Positions 30,703 to 42,404 are shown, counted from the stretch's first letter. The stretch is DNA of 64,000 nucleotides from Hippasteria phrygiana (GCA_037893225.1 JAZGUH010000122.1:62001-126000), one strand, 5' to 3'. Numbers and translations are program-made. Notes: generated by a model from the sequence alone, not told the origin.

Positions 30703-30943
30703 AATGTTGTTGGTTTCCTACCTCCATGGTTTTGTTTGTTGGTTGTTTTGTTTGTTGGTTTTGTTTTTGTTTGTTTTTTATCCCATGCCCAAGGGTAGGG
30801 ATTTTGTTGAAATAAAAATTGGCCCCATGATGCTTTTCAGTTTTTACAAGCCCCGCAAGTGAGGCCTGGATACTTTTTACTGGCTGGTGTGCTGTCTTCA
30901 CACATCCAAAGCATTGTTTATTACAGCCTGTGCATTGCATGCA

Positions 30944-31310
30944 ATAAACCGTTTCGACATTCTCGATCCATTGTGGGTATGGAGGCCAAACAAACCATAT
31001 AATTTATACACAAGCCTGTGGCACTGTGAACCAGTCCAAATATTTATTGATTTTATGCTAAATATCTGTCATTATGAGTTGAGAGATAGTCTTTTCACAT
31101 ATCTTTGCATGGAACATGAGGAAAATAATTTAACCAGAAAAATCAATTTTAAATGGCAACTGAGGAAATAATTGGGGAATCCCTATCAGGGTACCAGTTA
31201 CTTCTGGAATTAGAACGGCTAATAATGTCACATTATTAGCCAATCAGAAGAGGATTTTTGCAACCATGACAACCAACATGTGACCAATGTGACCAATCAC
31301 GTGAATGTTC
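30944..31310. mobile_element. Reversed, truncated copy of the 28441 MITE
   Basis: AATAAACCGTTTCGACATTC, then ATGGAGGCCAAACAAACCAT through CCAATCAGAAGAGGATTTTT match the complement of 28903-28540. The far terminus is missing. Confidence 0.75.
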
Positions 31311-31495
31311 TTTGTGGGACCTCAACTCTTCTGGTGCACATTAACTTTTGTCAGTTTTGATGTTACTTGGACAGGTTTACCGGTACATTGTATACAGACC
31401 TGTAGCACTTTAATATTCTGAATAGTTGTCTTTTTAACTTTTCTTTCAGAGATGACTCGACACGATAAAGGAAACTTCTCAGACATATTTTCCTG

Positions 31496-31588
31496 ATGGC
31501 TTCCGGAGGTCTGTACAGCATTCTTGGAGCAACACAAGATGCCTCGCACCAAGAGCTGAAGTCTTGCTATCAAAGGGCAGTGCTGCAG
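31496..31588 (+). CDS. DNAJC24: DPH4 exon 1: start and J-domain helices I-II
   Basis: 93 bp, 31 codons, phase 0. The ATG (TCCTGATGG context) is followed by MASGGLYSILGATQDASHQE. Donor CAG|GTAGGG. Confidence 0.9.
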
Positions 31589-34276
31589 GTAGGGGGGCAT
31601 GTCCATAGCTTATTTGGGGCGGGGAAGTAATATCCGCTAGACGAGTCAGTTGCACGTGAAGATAAGGATTTTAAATTTGATTATCTCGCTAAACATTTTG
31701 AATTGGGCATTTTGGCACTCCTTCCAGCAAAAATGTTGAAATATCTGCCCACTCCAATCCAGATAATGCACATTGATACCCCTGCCGACATTATATGCTT
31801 TTTAATTTCATATTCAGTTCGCATTTCGCTGTCTTCTATACTTGCCCAAGTTGCAATGTCGATGAGACAAACATCAAATAGAGAAATTGAATGTGAATCA
31901 GAAAAACTTAATTTATGTAGGTTTAAATATACCGGTACGGTGTTCCGGAGGACGCAGGTTCGAATCCCACCCCTGCCAGTTTTCTTTGTTCACTTTGAAA
32001 AATGTATTCAAATTTACCAGTTGTCCTTTTGGTTGTTATAGGGTTAAATTGTGTAAATCTTACACAAGAAAAATGTTCTTGGCCACAACAGGTTGCAAGA
32101 TTTTTAGATTTACTGTTGATAAAACTGTTCAAAACGTTTGCCTGTAAAACAGTTTTTGAAGCATTTTATTTAATGAATCTTTTGTTTAATTATCTTTGAT
32201 CCAGTGCCACCCAGACAAGCTGCCGCAGAGCTGCAGCGAGGCAGAGCGAGCAGCAGCAATGCAGCGATTCCACAAGGTAGACACAGCGTGGAGGACCCTG
32301 GGTAATGACACCGGTAGGAAAGAATACGATGCCAGGCTGACAGGTACTGAAAATAGGATCCTATGCCTCCTTAAATATGAATTATGACCTCTTCGATCAC
32401 CCTCCATCCCCCCCCCACCTTTCCATCTTTGGCCAATTAACATGACTGTGTCCAAAACATGACATTCTGGCTATGGCTACTGATATTTCCTGATATACAG
32501 TGGTGTGCAAAATGTTTCGAACACTTGCCATATTTTAGGTACTTTAGTTGTTTGTGATGAAATGGCAATCAATATACCAATGTACATTCAAATGAAACCC
32601 TCTGGAATGAACTTCAGAAGACTTGAAACAGCATTAGTGTAGAAACTCTCAGGAAATATATAGACACTATGCCCGAAAGATGTGCCGCAGTGATTGCTGC
32701 CAAGGGTGGACATATCAAATATTAGAGTAAAGTTTGATAAAAAAAGATTACCTTTTCTATTTAATACAGGTGAAAAATGTAAACCAGGCATTGTAAGGCA
32801 TTAAATATAAATTTTTTTCAAATATGTCAAGTGTTTGAATAATTTTGCACACCACTGTGACCTCTACCAGCACGAAGTTTATTTTACTAGAAAGACAAAG
32901 TTGGGATTTTAAAATTTTTACATTTAAAAAGCCCTCTTCTTTCATATCCTAAAATTTTAAAAGCCAATTCAGTTACGAAATAGTTTATTTTATTTATTTA
33001 TTTTTGAAATTTTATTTTTTAGAGCAACAGTTGAGAAAACCTTTGCCGCTAAACGAAGAGGTGCATATTGACGAAATGGATTGGCATGAAGGTAATTAGG
33101 CTTAACATACTTCAAGAAATGAAACCGCAACATTTCGGAAATCTTTCATTTCCATAATGGTTCAGATACAAATTTTAACAAAACCCCTACCCACAATGGC
33201 CCATTTAAAACTTGAAAATTGATGACATTTTTTTAGATGAAAAGTGTAGATCAAATTTACCCTTAACCCTATCCCCTAGGCATATTTACTAGGAAGTGTC
33301 CCCAGCCTGTCAAAATCCAACACTGTCTAGTATATCTATGGCACATTCTTTGGCATCATAAAGGGTAAAGTAATGGTGCCAAGGTTCTACAGTCCTGAAC
33401 CCATCAAAATTCAACACAACCTGCTGTTGGAGTTCGTAAGGCTTGGGGTAGTAGGGTTAATAATGTTTATTGTTCTCTCATAAATAACAGTCTGGACTGT
33501 CCGTTTTTTTATGTTGTTCCCACCATGCGCGTATGCGACCCTTGTTTTCTTTGAAACACATATAATCATAGGTGATGATCAGGGATGTAGTCGAGTCCAT
33601 CACAAGTCCCTGAAAGTCCATCACAAGCCCTCCAGTCCTAATCCCAATCACAAGCTATTCAAATGAGCTTTGACAGAGGCATTCCTTTGTCATTTTTCAT
33701 CCGGTTACTTGTGACCGGCTTTATGAAAGGACTTCTGACTGGACTTCCAAAAGGACTTGTGAAAGGACTTGCAGGGACTCGACTACAGCTCTGGTGATGA
33801 CACTGGGGAATGGGGTATATGTCCTTCCACTTTTTGAGTTGGGTGATGGACCATGGGAAATCCCCCACCCCCCCCCCCCCCCCGAAATTCCAATACCTTA
33901 ACAAAAGCCTTTTGACCAAATAATGGACTCAATTCTGTTATGTTTATATCTCCATAAGAACATAATTATATACTTATGGTTACTCTTTCGATTGATTTAA
34001 TCCCCTACTTTTCTATACAGATTACCACCTCTGTGTCTTATTGAATTCACGCAGAAGTGGATAATCTACCTGTTTTTACTCCTGGTGTGTGCTTTCTTTG
34101 CAGATGAGGGTATATACACATACAGTTGCCGATGCGGTGGTGAATATGTGGCTATTGACCGCGATATTGAGCAGCATGTCGACATCATCAGTTGCAATAC
34201 TTGCACGTTAAGTATACACATGGTAACTAGTGGCTCGACAGAAATCAGACTTGGAACTGATGGACAACCAACGTGA
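31496..34276 (+). CDS. DNAJC24: DPH4 / DNAJC24, diphthamide-pathway J-protein, 4 exons
   Basis: DPH4 is a short cytosolic J-domain protein with a CSL-type zinc (iron) finger that supports the first step of diphthamide synthesis on elongation factor 2. Exons 31496-31588, 32205-32343, 33023-33091 and 34104-34276 all have AG/GT borders, with phases 0, 1 and 1, and join to 157 codons plus TGA. Human DNAJC24 is about 149 aa. Exon 1 gives LYSILGATQDASHQELKSCY. Exon 2 gives CHPDK (the HPD that stimulates Hsp70 ATPase) and the helix III-IV region ending YDARL. Exon 3 gives VHIDEMDW, the start of the DPH-type finger. Exon 4 gives CRCGG...CNTC, the metal-binding cysteines, with TLSI where most relatives have CSLxI. 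It is transcribed away from Apaf-1. Complete, no disruptions. Confidence 0.93.
32205..32343 (+). CDS. DNAJC24: DPH4 exon 2: HPD motif and rest of J domain
   Basis: 139 bp, phase 0 in, 1 out. CHPDKLPQSCSEAERAAAMQ, then FHKVDTAWRTLGNDTGRKEY. Acceptor TTGATCCAG, donor GTACTGAA. Confidence 0.93.
33023..33091 (+). CDS. DNAJC24: DPH4 exon 3: linker into DPH finger
   Basis: 69 bp, phase 1/1. EQQLRKPLPLNEEVHIDEMD, then WHE. Acceptor TTATTTTTTAG, donor GTAATTAG. Too short for simple ORF scans but required by phase and by the family's VxxxDM pattern. Confidence 0.9.
33263..33460. mobile_element. TTAA-flanked MITE, TTAACCCTA..AATCCAACAC family
   Basis: TTAACCCTATCCCC at the left, GTAGTAGGGTTAA at the right. 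The interior ATGGCACATTCTTTGG and TGGTGCCAAGGTTCTACAGT are shared with 47929-48149. It lies in DPH4 intron 3. Confidence 0.8.
33580..33793. mobile_element. hAT-like MITE, AAGTCC family copy
   Basis: CAGGGATGTAGTCGAGTCC ... GGACTCGACTACAGCTCTG flanked by GTGATGAT / GTGATGAC (7 of 8). It lies in DPH4 intron 3. Confidence 0.78.
34104..34276 (+). CDS. DNAJC24: DPH4 exon 4: CxC/CxxC finger and stop
   Basis: 173 bp, phase 1 in, ending TGA at 34274-34276. DEGIYTYSCRCGGEYVAIDR, then CNTCTLSIHM. Four cysteines (CRC, CNTC) supply the metal site. No nearby AATAAA was found; the first clear one is at 35219. Confidence 0.93.
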
Positions 34277-34317
34277 CAGTCAGACAAAAAGACGATCTGT
34301 CAAAGATCTATAATTTA

Positions 34318-34468
34318 TTAACCCTCCTACTGTTATAACTATCGTAACCTATCCAAACAAAACTAAGCCCTTCCTCTCCAACGGCTTGTGTGTTTCAACC
34401 TGAAACTCGATAGGTTTTGATAGGTAGGGTAGTTTGCTCCATTTTAGCACCGAGAGAGGGAGGGTTAT
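34318..34468. mobile_element. TTAA MITE, TTAACCCTCC family, right end decayed
   Basis: TTAACCCTCCTACTGTTATA starts 42 bp after the DPH4 stop codon. The right end GAGGGAGGGTTATAA has lost the exact TTAA. It may lie in the DPH4 3' UTR. Confidence 0.72.
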
Positions 34469-36081
34469 AACTGAGATTACTCGCCCCTTTAAATATATCT
34501 GCAGTTCTTCAAACAGCAACCATGACCCAACATGTGTTTACACTTCTATTTGGTTTTCTATCAAACATCAAACACAATTTGGAAATATTTAGAATGCAAA
34601 TGATTGTTTCCACAAATGATCGACGATGCGTCTACTGTTTCCCTTGAGACTAGGTTGATATCATCTTTGAACCAAAGTTTGAGAACGGCTGGTGGATTCA
34701 ATCATAAATTGATAGAAGTAAGGAGGGCATGGCATTTATACCCAGCATGATATGGGGTACCCCCCCCCCCCCCCCTTTTGTCCATACACCCTATACACTC
34801 TCCAGGCTATTGTTACCTAACACATCCCCCAGACTTCTGAAAAGAATTCCTGAGATTCCGGGAACACAATGACCAACACAAAAGAGGGGGGGTTCCCTCT
34901 GCCCCATATCGCAAATCATATGACGGCATTAGGGCATATCTTTTATCATTTATGTGCCGGGTCGTTGCAGTATATCATTGGGAGGGCCAGGGAAGGGGGT
35001 GTTATATATCCCCACATTTTTAAAAGTATTTAGTTTACATTGTTTATGAACATTTTTAATTTTGGACCAGAAAATATGGGTCTAGATCCTCCTCCCCCCC
35101 TCCCCCTCCTCCCCTCCTCCCCTCCTCCCCCCCCCCCCCCTAAAAAAAAATATATGTATGGCCTGTATGTTCAGTAAGTAAAAATCGAAGCACAAGCCAG
35201 GTTTGGTGAAATGTATGCAATAAATCTGGATGAAACTGCATTAGCTTCAATGATGGAACACAGTGTTTAAGACGTTTGGATACCAGACGTTATTTGATGT
35301 GAAGATGGAATTTGCGTCGGGGGATGACGATGTAAATTAGAAACAGAGATTTTTCTCTTTTGCCCTTTCCCGACGTAATATATGAAGCACTGTATATATT
35401 TTACTCGGCACTTCACATGCTCATTCGGGCGGGATTCGAACCGTACCCATGCACGACCACCCGCCCACCAGCGCAGGCGTCTTCGTATTATTATGGCTTA
35501 AACTCGAATTATGTATACCGGCCGCCGCTGCTTAATTATCACGGGCACTTCGAATTTCGACGACTGCTTGCTCAACGTATTTAGGTTTACAATTACACTA
35601 ATGGCCATGCATCATCGGGAATGAGAGATCTCGTGATGATGAAAGCACTTCGCCCAGATAAAGGTGGAATTGTTGGCGTCCTTTTATTTAATTAATGTCA
35701 TGCATATCTGAATTTGTAGGCATATATTGGGGACTGAGTGTTATGGGAACATAATCTATCATCGCGCGTGTGTCGTGGCAATTGTGTTGGAGTAGGTTTT
35801 ATGGTTTTATATACGCGGCGCTTGCGTATTGGGGCCTACTAATGTCTCCTAGCCTGCTTGCTAGATTATTAGTCGGGTATGGATTAAGTTGTGTGGCGGT
35901 TCCGTTGAATTGTTCTCCCTTGTCATGCTCGACCACATCTTAAACACATGGCTTTGGCTCAGGCTTAATCTCTAGCTACTGTGCAGCTTCAATCTGAAGC
36001 CTTAAATACATGTACATGTATATACTTTTAAAAAAACTGAACATGTTCCGACTCTGGGTTTCATCAAAGCATTAATTTTTT
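34469..36081. other. Intergenic, with homopyrimidine tracts
   Basis: C tract 34759-34776 and a CCTCC/CCCTCCT pyrimidine tract 35088-35142 that could form triplex DNA. A B-box-like GGTTCGAATCCCGCC occurs on the minus strand near 35431. No gene is supported. Confidence 0.5.
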
Positions 36082-37470
36082 ACACCCTGCATTCGACACA
36101 GCGCCCGCTAGTGTTCACAGAAAATTGAATCGGAGAGTGACCTTCGTGACCTTCGTGCGAAGCGTGCTAAAAATTGCAAAGCTAAGGAGTCCAAATAATT
36201 AGCGAGCGAGGTTAACAATTTATATCGGCCGGGCCCCGGGGGCGAATTCCCCCCCCCCCCCCCAAACAACATCCGAATGGGGTGAACGCTATGAGATTTC
36301 AGACTATACTTCCCTTTAAAAAAAATCCTCCGGAGCCACGGATTTAAAAACAAAATTAATTCGAACCTAATGAAATTTCGGACTTAATTTCCCTTTAAAA
36401 AAAATCAAAATCCTCCAAAGCTGGAAATTAAAAGACAAAAAATTCGACTTAAAAAAATGGTAACGTCGAGGTTTCGAACCCACAATCTCCAATCAGAAAG
36501 CCTTGCACCCTATCGACTGAGCCATCAGAATGCTTGGGTGACGACGAGAATTCATTGCATATATATTGTATACCTATTAAATGCGTACGTATATCTAAAA
36601 ATATTGTAGAGGGCGCTCAACAAACCATCCATCGGATGTCGTTTGAGAAAAAATAATTCGCGGCCCGGAGATGAGTGCGCAGCACGAGTTCTTGTCATCT
36701 AGATCTAGCATCGTTCAATTTCGAATATGGCACCTGCGAGTCATCGCTCGAACTTCGCGATAAACTGGCTGATTTTATACATATTGAAAGAATAAATGTA
36801 ACATATTTGAAATTAATATGTATTTCCTGATCTATATACACCATCTGATGGTATTTTTACCAGGAAAATTGGAATAAATTTAATTATTCTGCGTCGTACA
36901 TATTGCCTGCCCATGCACACATTTCGTGTAGGCATGGATGGGCCTGTAGCGTATTGACTACACACGCAAAACATTGACCGATCAGAAATTGCAATGAATA
37001 ATTACGCTAAATAGATAAGTTTTGTGCCAAAATAATCCTGATGATAAATACGCTTCCTAGACAACTATTTCATTAATTACCAATTTGAGTGAAAGTGGTA
37101 AAAAACAATCAATATTTTCTTCCCTTTTGCGAAACAGCACTTCAACTCGCCACTGAGAAAAAACTATGCAATCCACGCTATTTTTTTTTTTTGTCTAGGC
37201 CTATAGGTGGACCCGTATTTTTGCCGTCTCCGGAACTCTTCAGATCAACCCTTCCGATTTGTCAATCCGTAATACACTGACATTGCGAAACGGTATTTTT
37301 AGCATGCCTTCCACCCAGGTCTTTCCAACGGCGTTGGGTAGCTTGGAAGTCAGCTGGATTTGACACGACGTCATCGTGTAGATTTTTATTGCTGGCCAAT
37401 CAGCGATGCGTATTAGCTTTGTGGTGGCGCGCGCTGTGCATGCAGGGTGAATAGGCAGTGTAAATGCTGT
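36082..37470. repeat. Duplicated module (partner at 44068-45040) with an insertion
   Basis: TACACCCTGCATTCGACACA, then GCGCCCGCTAGTGTTCACAG and onward matches 44068 onward. About 430 bp (36227-36660) present here are absent from the partner. Confidence 0.8.
36465..36540 (-). repeat. tRNA-like segment within the insertion
   Basis: On the minus strand, TGGCTCAGTCGATAGGGTG (A-box-like) and GGGTTCGAAACCTCGACG (B-box-like) at tRNA spacing. Stem pairing is too weak for a tRNA gene. Confidence 0.45.
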
Positions 37471-37842
37471 GGTTTAGGGCCTAAATAAATGTTATAATAC
37501 CAAAAATTAGACCAAAAATTGCGGGAGACAAGGCCTGGCTATTGAACGGATTATATCCAGGTGGCCAAAGCAGGAGCTTGTGAGTCACATTGATCTCATC
37601 GTTACGATGACATATTTCGGGTCTTTTTCAGCTCGTGCAGAGTAAATTTCTGATTGTTTTGCTCAATTCTCAGATCAGGCAAAAACCCAATTCATCATGC
37701 GAGTTTATGACAAGGCTGTTTGGATGCGTCACTTTCTCTAGCACGGTGTTTAGCCTCTGAGACTCACACTGGAACACCCCACGGACTGATAAAGATATTG
37801 ACAATAACTATACATGATAATTGTGATTACCACTTTCACAAT

Positions 37843-38370
37843 ATGGCGGCGACACGGGCACCTCTTTCAAAAAAAATAATCCCAATAGTCTGCGTTGGGT
37901 TTATATTGACCATAGGCGCTACGTGCCCCGAAAATTGGAAACAACATGGGTCGTCTTGCTACAACTTCACTGACAATAAGTCATCATGGCAGAAGGCACA
38001 GTCATATTGCAAGGAGGTTGGTGGGATGCTCATTGTTATAGAATCAGTGGAAGAGAACGATTTTATCTCCAATGAACTTAATGGACGTTGGGCGTGGATC
38101 GGCTGTGGTGATGCCGAAGAGGAAGACAGATGGCTTTGTTTTTCGACCCAAGTGGAAGAAATGAAGTACAGTAATTGGTATAAGGGTCAACCTAATGATG
38201 TTTCCTCTGGTCAGGATTGCGCAGCGATGCATGCGAGTGGGCTGTGGTTTGATGACGGATGCGGTGATCAGTCAATGATAAACACTGTCTGTGAGAGAGA
38301 CAACGTGATAATTGACGCACCAATGTCCTGTTACAGTCTGGGAGCCGACGGACGCATTCCTGAACCCTAA
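37843..38370 (+). CDS. Secreted C-type lectin-like protein, intronless, 175 aa
   Basis: A single C-type lectin domain behind a probable signal peptide (basic KK, then IIPIVCVGFILTIGA). The CTLD runs from about residue 27: CPENW, CYNF, WQKAQSYC, GGMLIVIESVEENDFI, WAWIGCGD, NWYKGQPND, GQDCAAM and WFDDGC..TVCE. Cysteine spacing fits a long-form fold. The sugar-site triplet reads QPN rather than EPN (mannose) or QPD (galactose), and the WND motif is WFD, so Ca-dependent sugar binding is uncertain. I chose the Met at 37843 because the signal peptide follows it; an in-frame Met at 37720 would add 41 residues with no lectin character. After the CTLD come CYSLGADGRIPEP and a stop. AATAAA is at 38763. 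I infer a secreted immune or adhesion lectin. Confidence 0.82.
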   Translation: MAATRAPLSKKIIPIVCVGFILTIGATCPENWKQHGSSCYNFTDNKSSWQKAQSYCKEVGGMLIVIESVEENDFISNELNGRWAWIGCGDAEEEDRWLCFSTQVEEMKYSNWYKGQPNDVSSGQDCAAMHASGLWFDDGCGDQSMINTVCERDNVIIDAPMSCYSLGADGRIPEP

Positions 38371-38499
38371 GAAACAAAACAAGGAAAATGTAGGCTACAT
38401 CTAGGCATTGTGGATGTGCTCAAACTATAGTAGAAAAGTAGCAAAAGGAGAATATTCAATATTGATTATAATATTTCTTGAACGTACAGACCATAAGCT

Positions 38500-38648
38500 T
38501 TAACCTTCCCTCTCCAGGTGCCAAATTGGAGCCAACTACCCTATCTGTCAAAACCTATAGAGTGACAAGTTGAGACACACAAGCTGTGGGAGAGGAGAGG
38601 ATTTGATTTTTCGATAGGTTGTGATAGTTATAATAGTAGGAGGATTAA
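38500..38648. mobile_element. TTAA MITE, TTAACCCTCC family, downstream of lectin
   Basis: TTAACCTTCCCTCTCC to TAGTAGGAGGATTAA, with AAAACCTATAGAGTGACAAG inside. It lies between the lectin stop and the AATAAA at 38763, so it would fall in the 3' UTR. Confidence 0.7.
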
Positions 38649-39049
38649 TGTGATAGATTGTGTGGTGTAGCTTATTGGTAGCCCACTGTAGATTAACCTG
38701 AAAGTATTTACGAAGATTTCTTTCGTTCTATATGTTTCAGGTAAAATAGCCACACACAAAATAATAAACACAGTCACAAAACACTAACTGATTTGGCCTA
38801 TTAAACTGTCTGGGGACGAAAGCATTTGTTTTTGAGGCATTCTATTGTATTGGCAAACAAAAATGGGAAAATTACAATGCGAGTGGAGCCTGGAAACCGC
38901 CGATCGCCTTGTACATCGTTTCACTCTTGACGTTTGAAATTACTGAGAACTTAGAGGTTAACATATAACAATTCACTCCTATACTGCATGTACATCGGCG
39001 TCAGTAACAAATGCCACGAGAAGTCATTGTGATCCCTACAATGTCGCTT

Positions 39050-39390
39050 CCCAGGTTGTATCGTAAAATTGGGTGTGATCCCTGGCTATATGACATTGTG
39101 GGTTTATGACTTCTGACTAGCGCCCACCCGAACAAAGATACTGACAATTTGGGAGACCGCCAACATAGGGCAAGATAGCTCATCAGTTGGTAGAGCGCCG
39201 GTGTAGCGTGAAATTTGTTTACTATGCCAAGTGATCGATAATAAATCGATAATTGGGAGAGATGCTGGTCACGTGAGAGGGTTTACCCAATAATAGGGAA
39301 GAGAAGCCCTAATTTCATGGGAGTATGACACGGGTATACGGTGTTCTGGAGGTTACAGGTTCGAATCCCGGTCCTGCCAGTTTTCTTTGT
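39050..39390 (+). repeat. SINE-like copy interrupted inside its tRNA-like part
   Basis: Matches 3765-3965 but is split after GAGCGCCGGTG (39203) by about 135 bp of unrelated AT-rich sequence, then resumes at TACGGTGTTCTGGAGG and GGTTCGAATCCCGGTCCTGC. Confidence 0.7.
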
Positions 39391-39862
39391 TCACCTTAAA
39401 AAATTATTCAAATTTATACCTAGTCAGTTGCCCTTGTGGTTTGTTCGACATCTTTATTACAAAGCAGCTATAGGTTTCATATGACTAAAGCAAACATTTC
39501 TCGTCTTTTTGCTCTTTGTTTTGCTTTTGTTATTCAAGTTTTGACAAGCAGTTTGTAGCATTTAATTAGTTAATTTTGTCAAGCATAATAATATTACTTA
39601 CAGGGACACTTTGGCTTGGAGGCGCCCAGTTGGGCTACAAAAACAGTTCGTCCTCAAATTGCTATGGTTGGAGAGATCATCCAAAAGTAGAATAAAAAAT
39701 ATACACGACCATCCCTTGAAAATGCGCCGTTTGTCTGAGAATCGTGAACGAAAATCATTTTAAGGACGCCAGTTTGGTTCGATAAAGTCAGACCGGCTAC
39801 AGCGCTTGGGTTGCGTACATACTTCGTGTTTTTTTCTTCGCATATCTCCGTAATATTATACA

Positions 39863-40136
39863 CATTATGGTCGAATTTTTACACTCAGACTTTGGAAATT
39901 ATTTTATTATTTTTTTTTTATTTACAAACTGATAGGAAAAAAGCTATGCACAGTTTGTAGAGTGTAGTGGTTTGTGTGTATATTTGAAGCTTGGCCTGTA
40001 TATATTGTTTATTCGGCTTGCTTCATTTCTGTCAACACTCATTCTGCAATTGTCACTTCGGCTATACAGCGCTGTACCAACTTGTAATCATATTATACAC
40101 ATTATGGTCGAATTTTTACACTCAGACTTTGGAAAT
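39863..40136. repeat. Pair of about 40-bp direct repeats
   Basis: ACACATTATGGTCGAATTTT, then TACACTCAGACTTTGGAAAT occurs at 39859 and again at 40093, enclosing about 195 bp. Confidence 0.85.
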
Positions 40137-40154
40137 AGGTTAGGTAACTAACCA

Positions 40155-41297
40155 CACTGTAAAAATCAACGGAAAATACTTTTTTAACACTTCAACGCGT
40201 TAATATTAATATAGGTTTTCCCCGGCCAATTTAAACAAAATTTAATTCAATTTAATACTCGGCTCATTCAATTTCGTTTGAAAATGAATGCTCCGTTGAA
40301 TCAGCATTCAACACTCAGTCAAAAGGAGTAATTCCATTTCAGCAGTTTGCATTCACTCGCCAAATAGGATCATTCAAATTCATGAGGTCGCAAAGATCAT
40401 TCAATTTCGTAAAAGCCAGCAGCAAGAGGCTGGTCAACCATTCAATATTTCATCAATTGGCAAACATTTTTCAAATGTTTACATTCAAATTCGTTTCAAT
40501 GGTATGTGCTTTCTGATTCGTATTTTAATTTGACGTGGTCCGAACATTAGCAGAAATAGAGAAGAAAACATAAAGACCAGTGCAAACTATCACAAGGCTT
40601 TAGCGAAAGATTTAGTTTTCATTTCAAACTTTATCACCATAACTTTTTAAACTTTACTTTATAGATACAGGGTACAGGCTTTAACTTTACTCATGAATTA
40701 TAGATAGGTAGTAGAAATTCAACTGAAGATTGGTGAAAATGTAGTCTTGAATGCCTATAAATGAAATAGAATGACTAAAACGAAATCATGTGTGCACAAA
40801 CACGAAATTGAATGCAATAGTAGCTAAAAAGAAACCCTGGTTTGATTGAATTAGGGGAAATGCGTGAATTTGAATGCGTGTTAATGAAATTGAATTTATT
40901 TGTGATGAAATTGGCCGGGAAAACCTATACTCTCACGTAAAGGTATAGGAGGCGTTGCACGCAATTAACACTAAAACACGTTAAAATGGGCGTTGGTTTT
41001 GATGATTATCAACGCTTGAAGTGTTTAATTTGGGTAGATATTAACACTTTAAAATGATAATAATAATCATTAACACTAACGCCTATTTAAACATGTTTTG
41101 GTGTAAATCGCGTGCAACGCCTCCCACTGTGAGCAAGTAACAATGGATTCAGTGCCAAGTAACAGTGGATTTTCATTGTTAGTGCACCGTTTTTCTTTTG
41201 TTAGATGTTCATAGTGTCCTATACCTTTACATGTAAAGTATTAATATTAACGTGTTGAAGTGTTAAACAAAAGTGTTATCCGTTGGTTTTTACAGTG
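40155..41297. mobile_element. 1.14-kb TIR element with about 58-bp ends
   Basis: CACTGTAAAAATCAACGGAA...CTTCAACGCGTTAATATTAA mirrors TTAATATTAACGTGTTGAAG...TTTTTACAGTG. An internal inverted repeat (GGCGTTGCACGCAATTAACA / TCGCGTGCAACGCC) lies at 40950-41127. No transposase. Confidence 0.8.
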
Positions 41298-41559
41298 CAA
41301 AGAGATTAAAATGGGGGATTTCGGGGCAATCAAACTAAGCTTAAAACAACGCATTTAGCCGATCTGGCACACTTCAAATCAACTGAATGTAACAGCAAGA
41401 TAAATAAAGAATTTGCCCGTGAAACAATGCATGCACTCTGAACATGGAGCTACTTGCGTTGACCACATAGGCTACTAGTCGTCGTGACTTTACGTTGAGC
41501 ATAGTGGTGTGCGCGACTTAAAGTTGCCGATTACGTTTAAACATCATCAACCAAATTGT

Positions 41560-42390
41560 CTGTGCAGATTTTCAAAATTTTCTTATAAATGTTTTAGCAC
41601 ACTAGTGTCCCGATTTCGCCCCCCCCCCCCCCCCCCGACAAAAAAAATAAATTAAAATCGGAGGAAGCGCTTTCAATAATGGACAGCGCCCACACGGTAA
41701 TGACAGTATATCAATGGCTAATTCAGATCATTTTATCAAAACAATCAGGTTAAATTACCCTGATTAAACTTGTGACACCGTATACATGAGATTCCTACAT
41801 CTAAATGACCGAACACCAAAATTTACACTCGTTTCAAGTTCTTTAATATAAACAAAAGAAAGAGTCTTGTTTTGAAAGAGTTTCCATGGTGCATCCATTA
41901 AAATCTAATCAATCATTTAAACGCTTTGCCGGAGACGTAGGGCTACCGAATTGTCACAAGGACAGCAAATAGCACAAGTAAATAATTTAGCAGTTTGTCT
42001 TTCATAAAATGTTCTTGTTTCATTTGATTTCCATATAAACCAGGCTCGTTCCGAATCCATGTCTAACCAACATTTTCTTCAACGTTTTGACGAGTTATTT
42101 TGCAGGAATGTTTTTTGTACAGTTATGGCGCCTTAAGGGTTTCTTTTTATATGGCCAAACCAACATAACACCCTTTTGTAGAACGAAATTGGAAAGATTT
42201 GAAAAAAGCACCACCCTCTTTTTACTTCAAGTTGGAATTGAAAATTGTATGGCTTGTGTGAGCAGAAGAAAAACAAATTAATTAATCGAGAAAAAAGGTC
42301 TCGCCCGATCAACCACGTTTTCCGAAGAGTCAAAACGCAATGGTGCAATAAAACTATGCCTGTCATAAAGTCCTGAAGGCATCGCCACAT
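41560..42390. repeat. Dispersed module, copy 1 (partners 43056 and 63008)
   Basis: Shares CTGTGCAGATTTTCAAA, AGTGTCCCGAT plus a C tract, GGACAGCGCCCA, CTTTGCCGGAGAC and ACAGTTATGGCGCCTT in the same order as the other two copies. Confidence 0.82.
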
Positions 42391-42404
42391 CGGCCATCTA
42401 CATG

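Noticed and set aside
37720..37842. Upstream in-frame start for the lectin
   Set aside because: The extra 41 residues would hide the signal peptide and show no conserved character.
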